DNA from: Candidatus Ozemobacteraceae bacterium | GTDB lineage: Bacteria; Muiribacteriota; Ozemobacteria; Ozemobacterales; Ozemobacteraceae | Direction of reading: 5' to 3' | Assembly (NCBI GenBank): GCA_035373905.1 | Contig: DAOSOK010000014.1 | Span: forward strand, 1-64,000 | Length of the DNA: 64,000 nt | Shown here: in pieces, positions 33,677 to 42,261 of the stretch | Position numbering within the stretch: the stretch's first letter is position 1 | Layout of the letters: every line of letters starts with the position of its first letter | Translations under genes and position numbers: made by a program | Notes under the pieces: generated by a model | Told to the model about the DNA's origin: nothing | Database searches by the model: none | Seen by the model: the letters and a program-made list of their open reading frames with translations, nothing else

Positions 33677-34267
33677 ATGATCAAAGTAAACCTCATCACC
33701 ATTAAGCGGCGTAAGCCGATTCAGATTCCGTTCGCCGCGATCTTCCTCGTCATCGCGCTGGCGGGCATTCTCGTCCTGTTCTACTTCGGAACGATCTGGA
33801 TCGAGTCCTACAACAAGGATCTCGAGGAACAGAAAACGAGACTCGAGGAAGAGGTCCGCAAAGACAAGGACAAACTGGAACAACGCGACCGTCTCGACCA
33901 GGACAAGCGGGCCCTGGAAAGCCAGATCGAGCAGCTCAAACAGCTTTCCGGCGTGAACCTGCTCCAGTGGTCGGAAGTGTTCTCCGCCTTGACCACGGTC
34001 GTTCCCGAGAAGACGGTCTGGATCACGAGCATCCGCATCGATTCCGACCGGCGCGTCCAGTTGACCGGGTATGCCTGCTCCGAGCAACCCGACAAGAAGA
34101 ACGACCGCCTGACCCTGGGCATCCAGAACTTCATCAAGGAACTGCAGAACCACTCCTACTTCGAAGAAGTGTTTCTCAGCAATGCCAACAAAAATACCTT
34201 CGAAAAAGCTCCCGTGTGGCGGTTCGACATCACCTGCCGCATCAAACGGGATCTCGGAAGAAACTGA
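33677..34267 (+). CDS. pilN: Type IV pilus assembly protein PilN
   Basis: A 196-residue inner-membrane protein: cytoplasmic tail IKVNLITIKRRK (the PilM-binding motif), one membrane segment (FAAIFLVIALAGILVLFYF), a coiled coil (about 45-95, with a run of charged residues), and a periplasmic ferredoxin-like domain. It pairs with PilO and links PilM to the periplasmic part. Position between pilM and pilO is canonical. Confidence 0.9.
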   Translation: MIKVNLITIKRRKPIQIPFAAIFLVIALAGILVLFYFGTIWIESYNKDLEEQKTRLEEEVRKDKDKLEQRDRLDQDKRALESQIEQLKQLSGVNLLQWSEVFSALTTVVPEKTVWITSIRIDSDRRVQLTGYACSEQPDKKNDRLTLGIQNFIKELQNHSYFEEVFLSNANKNTFEKAPVWRFDITCRIKRDLGRN

Positions 34268-34279
34268 GGGAGCGAACAA

Positions 34280-34840
34280 ATGAACAACTTTGCGGTCGTC
34301 ATCATGGTCATCGTGTTCGCTGCAGCCGGCGCCGGCGGTGCGTTCTGGATGTACTACTGGGAACCCACCATGGCCACCCGCGAACAGCTCGAGAACGACA
34401 TCAAGGACCTCGAGCGGAAACAGGAAGAGATCAAGAACGTTGCCGACGAAATCGCCCGCATCAACGAATCCATCGCCAAACTGACGGAAGAGAAGAAAAA
34501 GCTGGAAATGGAATCCAACCAGCTCGGAACCGTCGTTCCAAAGCTTCTCGACTCGACGGAAGCGATCGCCAACAAGTTCAACGTCAAGTTCAACGACATC
34601 CGCATCTCGCCCCTGGTGCGGGCCGAGCAGTGGTCGGAACTGCCGATCGAAATCGGGCTTCTGGGCACATTCCAGGACATCGGCAACTTCCTGCTCGTGA
34701 TGGAAAAGCGCAAAATCGTCAACCTGGCGGCCGGCTCGATCAACATCTCGGTTTCGGCCGAGCCCGATCCCAAGACCAAAGCCCCGCTTCTGACGGTGAA
34801 CCTGAACGCCAAGATCTACATCATGGGTGGCGCCTACTAA
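34280..34840 (+). CDS. pilO: Type IV pilus assembly protein PilO
   Basis: A 186-residue protein: N-terminal membrane segment (VVIMVIVFAAAGAGGAFWM), coiled coil (about 30-80), and a periplasmic domain beginning near ANKFNVKFNDIR that includes LGTFQDIGNFLLVMEK. It forms heterodimers with PilN. GGGAGCG lies upstream of the ATG. Confidence 0.88.
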   Translation: MNNFAVVIMVIVFAAAGAGGAFWMYYWEPTMATREQLENDIKDLERKQEEIKNVADEIARINESIAKLTEEKKKLEMESNQLGTVVPKLLDSTEAIANKFNVKFNDIRISPLVRAEQWSELPIEIGLLGTFQDIGNFLLVMEKRKIVNLAAGSINISVSAEPDPKTKAPLLTVNLNAKIYIMGGAY

Positions 34841-34859
34841 ACGGCAACAGGAGGCATAT

Positions 34860-35546
34860 ATGAGAACAGGAACTGGTTCCAGACTGATTTTCGTCCTCAT
34901 CCTGTCGGCCCTCCTCTCGGCCGGCCCAAGGATGGCATTCGCTCAGGGCGCTGATGACTTCAACATCCCCAACACGGATACGAGCGCTCCGGCAGAGACT
35001 CCCGATACGGCTTCCGGGGCCGAAACCCCCGCTAACCCGGAAGAAGCGCCCGGAAGCGCTCCTGCCGACGCAGCCGTCGGCAACATCGGAGCGGAAGCTG
35101 GCGGGGCCTCCGCAGCGGCCGTGGACGAACCCGAACAGATCGAAATGCTGGCTGCCAATAACAAGTTCTCTCCCAGCAACAAGAACAAGGACCCCTTCAA
35201 GCCCCTCATCGAAAAGAAGGTCGTCCTTCCTCCCCCGCCCCCGCCGTCCACGACGGCGAAGCGGGACAACGCTCCCCCGCCGCCCCCGCCCCCGAAGCCG
35301 ATCCAGCTCGTCGTGACCGGCATCTGCGGCAATGACAACGAGCGTCTCGCGATCATCACCTTCGAGGGCAAGCCCTACACGGTTCAGAAAGACCAGGTCA
35401 TCGACGGGAAGTTCAAGGTCGTCGACGTCATGACCGACCGGCTCGTCATCTATTCCAACAAGGAACAGATGCGTCGCACCTTCCAGATCGGAACCGGTGG
35501 CGGTGGCGGCGGTGGCGGCGGTGGTGGCGGCGGCGGAGAGGATTGA
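34860..35546 (+). CDS. PilP-like periplasmic protein, copy 1 with poly-Gly tail
   Basis: A 228-residue exported protein (signal peptide ending MAFAQ). An acidic Ala/Pro-rich linker (30-95) leads to the motif KDPFKPLI, a Pro-rich segment with two proline runs, and a small beta domain (VVTGICGNDNERLAIITF, then FKVVDV, KEQMRRTFQIG). It ends in 14 consecutive Gly plus ED. Position between pilO and pilQ and the DPF motif match PilP, the lipoprotein linking PilNO to the secretin, but there is no lipobox Cys. ATG 34860 follows CAGGAGG; the frame from 34827 is an artefact. Confidence 0.72.
   Translation: MRTGTGSRLIFVLILSALLSAGPRMAFAQGADDFNIPNTDTSAPAETPDTASGAETPANPEEAPGSAPADAAVGNIGAEAGGASAAAVDEPEQIEMLAANNKFSPSNKNKDPFKPLIEKKVVLPPPPPPSTTAKRDNAPPPPPPPKPIQLVVTGICGNDNERLAIITFEGKPYTVQKDQVIDGKFKVVDVMTDRLVIYSNKEQMRRTFQIGTGGGGGGGGGGGGGGED
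35498..35537 (+). repeat. GGT/GGC trinucleotide tract encoding poly-Gly
   Basis: Fourteen consecutive Gly codons of GGT and GGC form a simple-sequence tract near the 3' end of the first PilP-like gene. It is prone to slippage. Gains or losses of whole codons would only change tail length. Confidence 0.8.
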
Positions 35547-35554
35547 CAGGCATC

Positions 35555-36061
35555 ATGCGCGTGTCCAGACGATTCAATTTCAGGATTCTCGGCCTTTCGC
35601 CATTGGCTCTGGGGCTGCTCGTGACGGTTCTTACCGCCGCCCCGGCTTCCGCACAACAAGCCGGCCAGGAGGACCTCGAGGAAACCGATCGGGTAGGCGA
35701 GCTTTCCCAGTCGCACCAGTTCAGGCCCGCCGTTTCCGAAAAGGATCCGTTCAAGCCCCTGATCACCAGGCCGAAGCCGCCGGAGCCCGACATCCGGCCT
35801 CCGAAAGAGGAACAGGCCTCCAGGCCGGCAGAGATCAAGCAGGTCATCCCGCCGCTCAGTCTGAAAGTTACAGGGATTTGCGGGAACGAAAGCGAACGGC
35901 TGGCCATGATCGAGTTCAATCAGAAATCGTACGTCGTTTTTAAAGAAATGACGGTGGACGAATCATTCAAAGTTGTCGATATCTTTTCTGACAAGGTCGT
36001 CGTTTACTCATTCAAGGAACAGATGCGTCGGACATTTCCGATTGGAGGTGGAAAAGAATGA
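35555..36061 (+). CDS. PilP-like periplasmic protein, copy 2
   Basis: A 168-residue exported protein (signal peptide ending APASAQ) clearly paralogous to the preceding one: EKDPFKPLI, KVTGICGNESERLAMIEF, FKVVD, YSFKEQMRRTFPIGG. It lacks the long acidic linker and the Gly tail. It is a probable PilP-type connector between the inner-membrane alignment complex and PilQ. ATG 35555 is used; an in-frame TTG at 35543 overlaps the preceding stop. The stop overlaps the pilQ start as ATGA. Confidence 0.75.
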   Translation: MRVSRRFNFRILGLSPLALGLLVTVLTAAPASAQQAGQEDLEETDRVGELSQSHQFRPAVSEKDPFKPLITRPKPPEPDIRPPKEEQASRPAEIKQVIPPLSLKVTGICGNESERLAMIEFNQKSYVVFKEMTVDESFKVVDIFSDKVVVYSFKEQMRRTFPIGGGKE

Positions 36062-37458
36062 ATTCCACAGGTAAAACCAAGAATGGCCTCAAGTACACGG
36101 TTGTAGCCGCGGCCATGCTGGCGTCTCTCTGGGGACAGCCGGCGGCGGCGGAGGACAACATCTCGCTCGACTTCCGCGACACCGACATCCGCGAGATCAT
36201 CAAGATCATCGCGCAGAAGTCGGGCACGAACATCATCGCGGAAAAGACCGTCCGCGGCAACGTCACGGTTCGCCTGACGGACGTCTACTACGAGGAGGCC
36301 ATGAACCTCATCGCCAAGACGAACGGGTTCGCCGTCCGCAAGATCGGCAACACCTGGATTCTGGCCGACGAGAAGAAACTCATCGAAGCCTTCGAAAAGG
36401 GCCTGACGATCACCAAGCGTCTGCAGTATGCCAAGGCCGCCGACGTGAGCAAGATCATCGCCCAGACCATCAAGAAGGACGTCAAGGTCGCCACCGACGA
36501 TCGCATCAACGCGGTCATCGTGTCGGGCGGCAAGGACATTCTCGACGAGGTCAAAAAGCTGATCGAAACGATCGACACGCCTGTCCATCAGGTCATGATG
36601 GAAGCGAAGATCGTCGAAGTGAAGACGACGGCCGCCAAGAAGCTGGGCTTCGCCTGGAAGACCGGCACGAAGGATGCCGCCGGCGAACTCGACGGCAGCC
36701 CGACCGTGTTCGCGACGAAGGAATACTTCGCCCAGAACCCCGACTCGAGCCTGTATCAGAACGGCTTCTCAAACCCGCAGGGCGAGTTGTTCGGGCTCGG
36801 CGACTTCTATCGCGACACCCTGCTGTTCCAGGCCACGCTGAACGCCCTCGAGCGGCACAGCGAGACCAAGATCCTCAGCAACCCGAAGATCTCGGCGGTC
36901 AACGGCCAGGAAGCGAACATCGTGGTCGGCACAAAGGTCATCTACCCCGGCGGCGCCGATCAGCCTCCGAAGGAAAAAGACACCGGCATCAAGCTCAAGA
37001 TCACCCCGCGCATCAATGATGACGGCTACATCACGGTCGATGCCGAACCCGAAGTCTCCTTCGTGGAATCCTGGTCGAACAACGGCATGTATCCGGTCAT
37101 CGGCACCCGCTCCGCCAAGACCCAGGTGCGCGTGCGCGACGGCGAAGAGATTCTCATCGGCGGCCTGATTCGCGACGAAGAAGGCCGTGAAAAGAGCAAG
37201 ATCCCGCTGCTGGGCAACATTCCGATCCTCAAGTCGCTGTTCAGCTACAACGGCAAGAACGGCGAGTCCCAGGAACTGATCATCCTGATCACCCCGCACA
37301 TCATCGCGCAGAGCATCGAGTCCGCCGCCCCGACCAGCATCGTGCCCGAGGCCGGCAGCGAGATGGAACCTGCCCCCAGAGCGGCCCCGGCCGCCCAGCC
37401 CCAGCCCGCCGGCAACGCGGGTGACGCGTTCGACAACGCGTTCGACACCACCTTCTGA
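36058..37458 (+). CDS. pilQ: Type IV pilus secretin PilQ
   Basis: A 466-residue outer-membrane secretin: signal peptide (to AAAE), N0-type STN domain (SLDFRDTDIREIIKIIAQ), N1 domain (RLQYAKAADVSKIIAQTI, then DDRINAVIVSG), and the secretin core (EAKIVEVKTT; VGTKVIYPGG; GEEILIGGLIRDEE; KIPLLGNIPILKSLF). It ends with an Ala/Pro-rich tail. It is short for PilQ and has no N-terminal AMIN domain. It forms the pore for the pilus and, in competent bacteria, for DNA entry. GGAGGTGG precedes the start. Last gene of the pil operon. Confidence 0.93.
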   Translation: MNSTGKTKNGLKYTVVAAAMLASLWGQPAAAEDNISLDFRDTDIREIIKIIAQKSGTNIIAEKTVRGNVTVRLTDVYYEEAMNLIAKTNGFAVRKIGNTWILADEKKLIEAFEKGLTITKRLQYAKAADVSKIIAQTIKKDVKVATDDRINAVIVSGGKDILDEVKKLIETIDTPVHQVMMEAKIVEVKTTAAKKLGFAWKTGTKDAAGELDGSPTVFATKEYFAQNPDSSLYQNGFSNPQGELFGLGDFYRDTLLFQATLNALERHSETKILSNPKISAVNGQEANIVVGTKVIYPGGADQPPKEKDTGIKLKITPRINDDGYITVDAEPEVSFVESWSNNGMYPVIGTRSAKTQVRVRDGEEILIGGLIRDEEGREKSKIPLLGNIPILKSLFSYNGKNGESQELIILITPHIIAQSIESAAPTSIVPEAGSEMEPAPRAAPAAQPQPAGNAGDAFDNAFDTTF

Positions 37459-37475
37459 TCCAATCTCCAATGTTC

Positions 37476-37505
37476 ACGCCCCGGCTCCGGCCGGGGCGTT
37501 TTTTC
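37476..37505 (+). terminator. Strong intrinsic terminator of the pil operon
   Basis: A perfect 10-bp stem ACGCCCCGGC/GCCGGGGCGT (37476-37485, 37490-37499) with loop TCCG is followed by six T. Confidence 0.9.
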
Positions 37506-37640
37506 ATGTCGGCTCGTAACGACCGGCAGCTGGGGCGGTTCGCGTTCCGTCCCTGCGGAAGCGGGGGATGGAGGCTTTGACCCTGAGGAGGGTTTCGTGG
37601 TGAAATGGAACCGCTTCTATGACGAATGGAGAGGATGACG

Positions 37641-38642
37641 ATGGCCGAAACCCGATATTTTCACATCCCGCGCAAGGGAAAGATCGCACGGCTCGCTTCG
37701 CTCGGCGAGGCGCTTCAGTTCCAGAAGAAGGGTGAGTATGTCTGGATCGACCTGATCGATCCCGTCAGGGAAACGTTCGACGAGCTGATCGAACCCTTCG
37801 GCATTCACCAGTTGAGTGTCGAGGACTGTCTCGACGACGACCAGATCCCCAAGACCGAGAATTTCGAGAAGAACACCTTCATCCTGTTCAATTGTTATAC
37901 CTATACGAAAGAGGAACTGACGATCGACGAGGTCGATTTCCTGATCGGGGCGAACTACCTGATCACCGTCAGAGGCTTCAAGGCCCAGAATCCCTCGTTC
38001 TTCGACAAGCTCGACGAAGCCGTGTTCCGTGGCATGTCAGATGTCAACCGCGGCCCCGACTTCCTGCTGCAGCTGATTCTCGATTATATCGTCGATAAAA
38101 AATTTATCGCTATAGATTCAATTCAGGAAGAGGTCGAGCGCATCGAGGAGAGTATTCTGGGTGAAAAACCCGATTTCCAGCCCGAGCATCTGATGCGGCT
38201 TCGTTCGACCCTGCTGACCCTCCGGAAAAGCCTGTTCAACGAACGCGAAATTCTGATCAAGATCTGCCGCCGGGACTCGCCGTTCGTCAGCGAGAAGGCG
38301 ATCTATTACTTCCGCGATATTTACGACCATCTCGCCAAGTTCTTCGAGTTCATCGAGATCAACCGCGAGCAAATCACCTCGCTGATGGAACTCCATCTTT
38401 CGCTCACGAACGCGAGAATGACACAACTGTCGAACCAGACGAACCTCGTGATGAAGCGCCTCACCGCCATCACGACCGTTTTCATGCCGCTCACCCTGAT
38501 ATCGGGCATCGGCGGCATGTCGGAATGGTCGATGATCACCGGCCCCGAAAACTGGATGATCTCCTACCCCGTTTTCTTCGGTGGAATGGCTCTTTTGGGC
38601 TGGTTCAACTGGTGGCTTCTCCACAAACTCCAGTGGATTTGA
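37641..38642 (+). CDS. CorA-family metal transporter with variant GMN motif
   Basis: A 333-residue protein: a large N-terminal cytoplasmic funnel domain and two C-terminal membrane segments (LTAITTVFMPLTLISGIGG and FFGGMALLGWFNWW). The signature GMN loop reads GMSEWSM, with Ser replacing the Asn that binds hydrated Mg2+, so ion selectivity may differ. ATG 37641 is chosen because GGAGAGG lies six bases upstream, overlapping the earlier ATG at 37626. Single gene after the pil terminator. No riboswitch structure was recognised in the 135 bases upstream. Confidence 0.88.
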   Translation: MAETRYFHIPRKGKIARLASLGEALQFQKKGEYVWIDLIDPVRETFDELIEPFGIHQLSVEDCLDDDQIPKTENFEKNTFILFNCYTYTKEELTIDEVDFLIGANYLITVRGFKAQNPSFFDKLDEAVFRGMSDVNRGPDFLLQLILDYIVDKKFIAIDSIQEEVERIEESILGEKPDFQPEHLMRLRSTLLTLRKSLFNEREILIKICRRDSPFVSEKAIYYFRDIYDHLAKFFEFIEINREQITSLMELHLSLTNARMTQLSNQTNLVMKRLTAITTVFMPLTLISGIGGMSEWSMITGPENWMISYPVFFGGMALLGWFNWWLLHKLQWI

Positions 38643-39115
38643 CTCCGCTTTTCACGAAGGCCCGCCAGGCAGCAAACCCTCGACGAACTCTCACAGCGGT
38701 TCCAGATTCACCCGAATCAGATCACACAATCGAAGAAAAAACTCCCGAAGCGAGCTGGCGAACTTTTCGATAAAGGCCGCAAAAGCCAGATGTGAAGGAG
38801 CTTCACGCGAAAATCGGAAAACTCACCATGGAGAACGTTTTTTATCATGTACGCTCGATCGTATCGGGCGACCGGGCGGAAGCAAATTCAAGGCAGAAGC
38901 AGGCTTCCTCCACCGAAGCAAGACTCGGCCATTACTGAATGAGATCAGAGTATTGAGTCCTGCAGAATGAAACCAACCGTTCGCCCTGAGCCTGTCGAAG
39001 GGCGAAATGAGGAACCATCGGCAAGTGGCTGTTCGTGCTTCGACAAGCTCAGCACGAACGGGACCGAGTCTGCGAGTGATTGTCGTGTTCCATGTGAGAC
39101 AAGGAGTTACACCGA
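38643..39115. other. Non-coding gap carrying a repeat copy
   Basis: These 473 bases between corA (+) and the end of aroC (-) have no credible gene. Their main content is the interspersed element at 38951-39061. No clear terminator with a T-run was found for either flanking gene, so the palindromes of the element may serve that role. Confidence 0.5.
38951..39061. repeat. Second copy of the MITE/REP-like element
   Basis: It is nearly identical, in reverse orientation, to 985-1133: left terminal repeat TATTGAGTCCTGCA, then CGCCCT/AGGGCG (38982-38987, 38999-39004) and GTTCGTGCT/AGCACGAAC (39031-39039, 39051-39059). Similarity stops after 39061, so the right terminal repeat is lost. One base is missing from an A-run relative to the first copy. 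Confidence 0.7.
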
Positions 39116-40282
39116 TTATCGGGTGTTTGGGCGTGGCATCGACTCGGCAATTTGCGGCAGGGAGTCGCCGCCGAAGCGCTCGAGGATGGCGTTTGCCAGT
39201 TCGAGGGCGAGGGCCGATTCGGCAGTAACGGCGAGGGCAGCGAGGGCGACGGTGTCGGAGCGGTCGGCGGCCAGCGGAACAGATGTGTGGGACGGCTCGA
39301 TCGAGGGGGTTTCGCCGGGCATGCTGCCGGGAAGGGGCTTCATTACGGCACGGAGCACGAGTTGGGAACCGTTCGACATGCCGCCTTCGAGGCCGCCGCA
39401 CAGGTTCGTGGGCCGCACCCAGCCGCGCGGCTCGTTCCAGAGAATCGGGTCGTGGGCCTGAGATCCAGGCAGGCGGCTCTGTCGGACGGCCTGGCCGATC
39501 TCGACGGCGTGGACGCCCGGCAGGCCCATCACGGCGGCGGCGAGCCGGGCATCGAGGCGGCGGTCGGCCTGCACGTGGCTGCCCAACCCTGCCGGCAGGC
39601 CTTCGAAGCGAATCTCGACCTCTCCGCCGAGCGTGTCGCCGGAGGCGCGCGCCTTGTCGATCAACAGCGTCCAGGGGATGACGACGTTCGGGTCGGGTGT
39701 CAGGAAGCCTTCGCCGACCTCGTCGATCAGAGCCGTCAGCTCCGCGACGGCCGCCGTTTCGGGAATCGCGGCTTCCTGCGTTCCGATGCGCCGCACGAAG
39801 GCGGCCGAGGTCATGCCGAGTTCCGAGAGCAGGGCCCGGGCGGGCACGGAAAGCGCGCACCGCATCGCCGTTTCCCGGGCCGAGGCCCGCTCACGGATAT
39901 CACGGATGTCGCCGGTTTCATACTTCAGCGCGCCGGCGAGGTCGGCATGGCCGGGCCGCGGTGCCGTGACGGGCTTCTCCCCTTCCGGTCGGGGCCCGAA
40001 CACCTCCATCGCGGCGGCGTGTTTTGAATAGTCTTTATTATATATCGCCATCGAGATCGGGCTGCCGGTCGTGCGGCCGAACCTGATGCCCGAGAGGATC
40101 TCCACGGCGTCGCGTTCGATCGAGGCGGCGCGGCTGCCTCTTCCATAGCCGCTGAGGCGGCGGGTCAGGAGCTTTTTGAACGCAGCCTCGGCAACAAAAA
40201 CCCCGGCCGGCATTCCCTCGAGAATGCCGACCAGGGCTTTTCCGTGCGACTCACCCGCGGTCAGCCAGCGCAGGGCAGCCAT
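39116..40282 (-). CDS. aroC: Chorismate synthase
   Basis: A 388-residue enzyme that converts EPSP to chorismate using reduced FMN, the last shared step of aromatic amino acid synthesis. Signature motifs: GESHGKALVGILEGMPAG at the N-terminus, RPGHADLAGALKY near 108, RERASARETAMR, and GGLEGGMSNGSQLVLRA with PTNLCGG. Length fits the bacterial family. The ATG directly abuts the stop of the DUF4434 gene upstream, so it is translated from a shared message. No other shikimate gene is adjacent. Confidence 0.95.
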   Translation of the reverse strand: MAALRWLTAGESHGKALVGILEGMPAGVFVAEAAFKKLLTRRLSGYGRGSRAASIERDAVEILSGIRFGRTTGSPISMAIYNKDYSKHAAAMEVFGPRPEGEKPVTAPRPGHADLAGALKYETGDIRDIRERASARETAMRCALSVPARALLSELGMTSAAFVRRIGTQEAAIPETAAVAELTALIDEVGEGFLTPDPNVVIPWTLLIDKARASGDTLGGEVEIRFEGLPAGLGSHVQADRRLDARLAAAVMGLPGVHAVEIGQAVRQSRLPGSQAHDPILWNEPRGWVRPTNLCGGLEGGMSNGSQLVLRAVMKPLPGSMPGETPSIEPSHTSVPLAADRSDTVALAALAVTAESALALELANAILERFGGDSLPQIAESMPRPNTR

Positions 40283-41356
40283 TCAGGGATTTTTGTGGGT
40301 GATGCCCACCCAGGCGCAGTAGTCTTTGTAGAGCTGTTCGGCCTTGGGACCGATCCTGGGCGAAAAATAGTGATTGAAATCGAAACAAATGAAACGGTCG
40401 ACGAACGGCGCAGCGCCCTCGATCTGCCGGGCAAGAATCTCCATCGTCGTCGGTTCGGCTTCGAAATCCTCCGATAGGGGCGACGTGCGATGGAACACTT
40501 CGCAGTTTCCCCAGATCTGGATATCGAGTTCCCGGGCCGCCGAGGCGATCGGAGCCAGATCGTGTGGAATACGCGCGATCTGATTCGTGGTGCCGCCGAC
40601 GCCGTCCTGCCAGGCGATGATGTCCACCTTCGCCTTCGCGAGCATCGACTTGAAATACTGCCTGAGCATCCAGGTCGGGAGCGATTTTGCCATTCCCGGG
40701 CGGGGGGTCGTGAACGGGGATATCATCACTTTCAGCTCGGGCTTCTCCGCCCGCGCGGCTTCGGCGATCGCGCCGTAGAAGGCACCCATCGAACCGGGAA
40801 GCGAGAGCGTGTTGTCCTCATAGGGAATATAGAGGCCCCGGAACGACGTGTATTCCTTGAACCGCCTCACCAGTTCGGTCGTGTATGCCGCCACCTTGAC
40901 CCGCTCCTTCGCCAGGAAAAGCGGATTCAGCTTTTTCAGATACCAGCCCTCTTCGTCGAGCAGCGTTCCGATGAACACCTGCATCTTCAGTTCGTCCGCG
41001 ACCTGCAAGATCAGTTCGACGGCGGGCGTCAGATCCACGCCGCTGCTTTTGGAGTATTGGGGGATGACGATGCGCATTCCGGCAGCGCGCATCGCTTCAA
41101 GCTCGCCGCGCCAGAATTCGAGGGAATTGTCGTTGTCGGATTCCCAGATCTGGAGGAAGGCGCCCGTAATGCGCGGCCTCATCGAAGTCGTCGCCAGCTC
41201 GACATCGGCGGTCTCGGCCACAGCCTCGTCCGTCGCATCGTTTCCCGTCACCACGACGTGGCCGGCATCGAATGGGCCGGCTGACGCAGAGATCAGCGTT
41301 ACGAAAAGGAACATGGCGATGTAAGCGAATGTTGCCGCACACGATCGAATTTTCAT
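40283..41356 (-). CDS. DUF4434 exported glycosidase-like protein
   Basis: A 357-residue protein with a signal peptide (SCAATFAYIAMFLFVTLISASA). The body matches the TIM-barrel DUF4434 family: ITGAFLQIWESDNDNS, EAMRAAGMRIVIPQYS, GTLLDEEGW, GLYIPYED, VDIIAWQDGVGG and IWGNCEVFH. Acidic residues in these strands resemble glycoside hydrolases, but the reaction is unknown. ATG 41356 follows GGGGAAATA; the ATG at 41398 is unlikely. The gene is followed without a gap by aroC, a pairing I cannot explain functionally. Confidence 0.72.
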   Translation of the reverse strand: MKIRSCAATFAYIAMFLFVTLISASAGPFDAGHVVVTGNDATDEAVAETADVELATTSMRPRITGAFLQIWESDNDNSLEFWRGELEAMRAAGMRIVIPQYSKSSGVDLTPAVELILQVADELKMQVFIGTLLDEEGWYLKKLNPLFLAKERVKVAAYTTELVRRFKEYTSFRGLYIPYEDNTLSLPGSMGAFYGAIAEAARAEKPELKVMISPFTTPRPGMAKSLPTWMLRQYFKSMLAKAKVDIIAWQDGVGGTTNQIARIPHDLAPIASAARELDIQIWGNCEVFHRTSPLSEDFEAEPTTMEILARQIEGAAPFVDRFICFDFNHYFSPRIGPKAEQLYKDYCAWVGITHKNP

Positions 41357-41505
41357 GTATTTCCCCATTCTGACTGCATTTCCAGCTTCACTTCTCAAGA
41401 TACTCTGATCCCGTCACCCCCGCAACACCGGGCGCATCGAGATATGCCCGCGTTTCCCCGAACAAATGCTTTTCGAAGATTTCATCGGGATGTTCTCAAA
41501 GGCAT

Positions 41506-41533
41506 GTTCGTGGTTCGATACCTCACCACGAAC
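41506..41533. repeat. Solo palindrome of the interspersed repeat family
   Basis: Perfect 8-bp arms GTTCGTGG/CCACGAAC enclose TTCGATACCTCA, a variant of the TTCGACARGCTCA core. It lies in the 314-base gap between the divergent DUF4434 and DUF501 genes, which otherwise shows no gene or clear promoter. Confidence 0.5.
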
Positions 41534-41670
41534 CGAAATCATGATTTTATCCACAGGCTGCTAAGGGATGGGCGGAAACGTGCCGAAGATTCGAGAGAGT
41601 CAGAAAAATCGAAAAAAATGTCGTTTTTCCCTTCGGGGAGTCTTCGCGTTTGCCGATGTCCTGAGTAAGG

Positions 41671-42261
41671 ATGAGCAAAACTATGCCTGTTCGAAACGAA
41701 ATGCCGACACCGGAAGAAGCCGCGATGGTCGAGACACTGCTCGGCCGGCCGGCCAAGCTTCCCTACCGCATCGCGACTCGGTGCGGCGACGGCACGCCGC
41801 AAGTTCTGCAGGCGGATCCGGTGTATCAGGAAAACGGCCGGTGGAAGCCGTTTCCGACCTTCCTCTGGCTCGTCTGCCCACGCCTTCGCTACGAAGTGGC
41901 AAAACTCGAAGCGGCACAGGAGGTCCAGATGTTTTCCAAGCGACTTGCTGAAGATGCGGGGTTCCGGGAACGGTTTATCGAGGGGCAGCAGCTGCTGCAG
42001 AAGCAGCGTTGCGACCTGGCCGAGGAAATTGCGGGACATCCGCTTCCTGACGATGTCGAATCGGTGCTTTCGGCGACGAATATCGTCGGCAGCCGCAGCA
42101 TGTTCGGGGTGAAATGTCTTCACGCGCACGTCGCCCAAAGCCTCAGTTTCGGTTCGAATCCCATCGGAGACGACGTCCTCGCGCGCGTCGGCCCGTGCGA
42201 CAAGTCCATGAACTGCCGTCAGGTGGTTCCACCCCGGTCTCACGGAAAGGCAAAACGATGA
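41671..42261 (+). CDS. DUF501 protein
   Basis: A 196-residue protein of a widespread uncharacterised family. Motifs: LLGRPAKLPYRIATRCGDG, PFPTFLWLVCPRLRYEV, GVKCLHAHVAQSLSFGSNPI. Conserved Cys and His (RCGDG, LVCP, KCLHAH, GPCDKSMNCR) suggest metal binding. In other bacteria the family is often found near ppx or eno; here it is coupled to flgF by an ATGA overlap, so the flagellar operon may start here. ATG 41671 or 41683. Confidence 0.78.
   Translation: MSKTMPVRNEMPTPEEAAMVETLLGRPAKLPYRIATRCGDGTPQVLQADPVYQENGRWKPFPTFLWLVCPRLRYEVAKLEAAQEVQMFSKRLAEDAGFRERFIEGQQLLQKQRCDLAEEIAGHPLPDDVESVLSATNIVGSRSMFGVKCLHAHVAQSLSFGSNPIGDDVLARVGPCDKSMNCRQVVPPRSHGKAKR

Noticed and set aside
985..39061. CRISPR array as an explanation for the repeated palindromes.
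   Set aside because: Copies are tens of kilobases apart, variable in length, with no regular spacers and no cas genes.
38823..39860. A 345-codon minus-strand frame covering the repeat element and part of aroC.
   Set aside because: Out of frame with aroC, and its end translates the palindromic repeat (VRAELVEA-type peptide), a known source of spurious ORFs.
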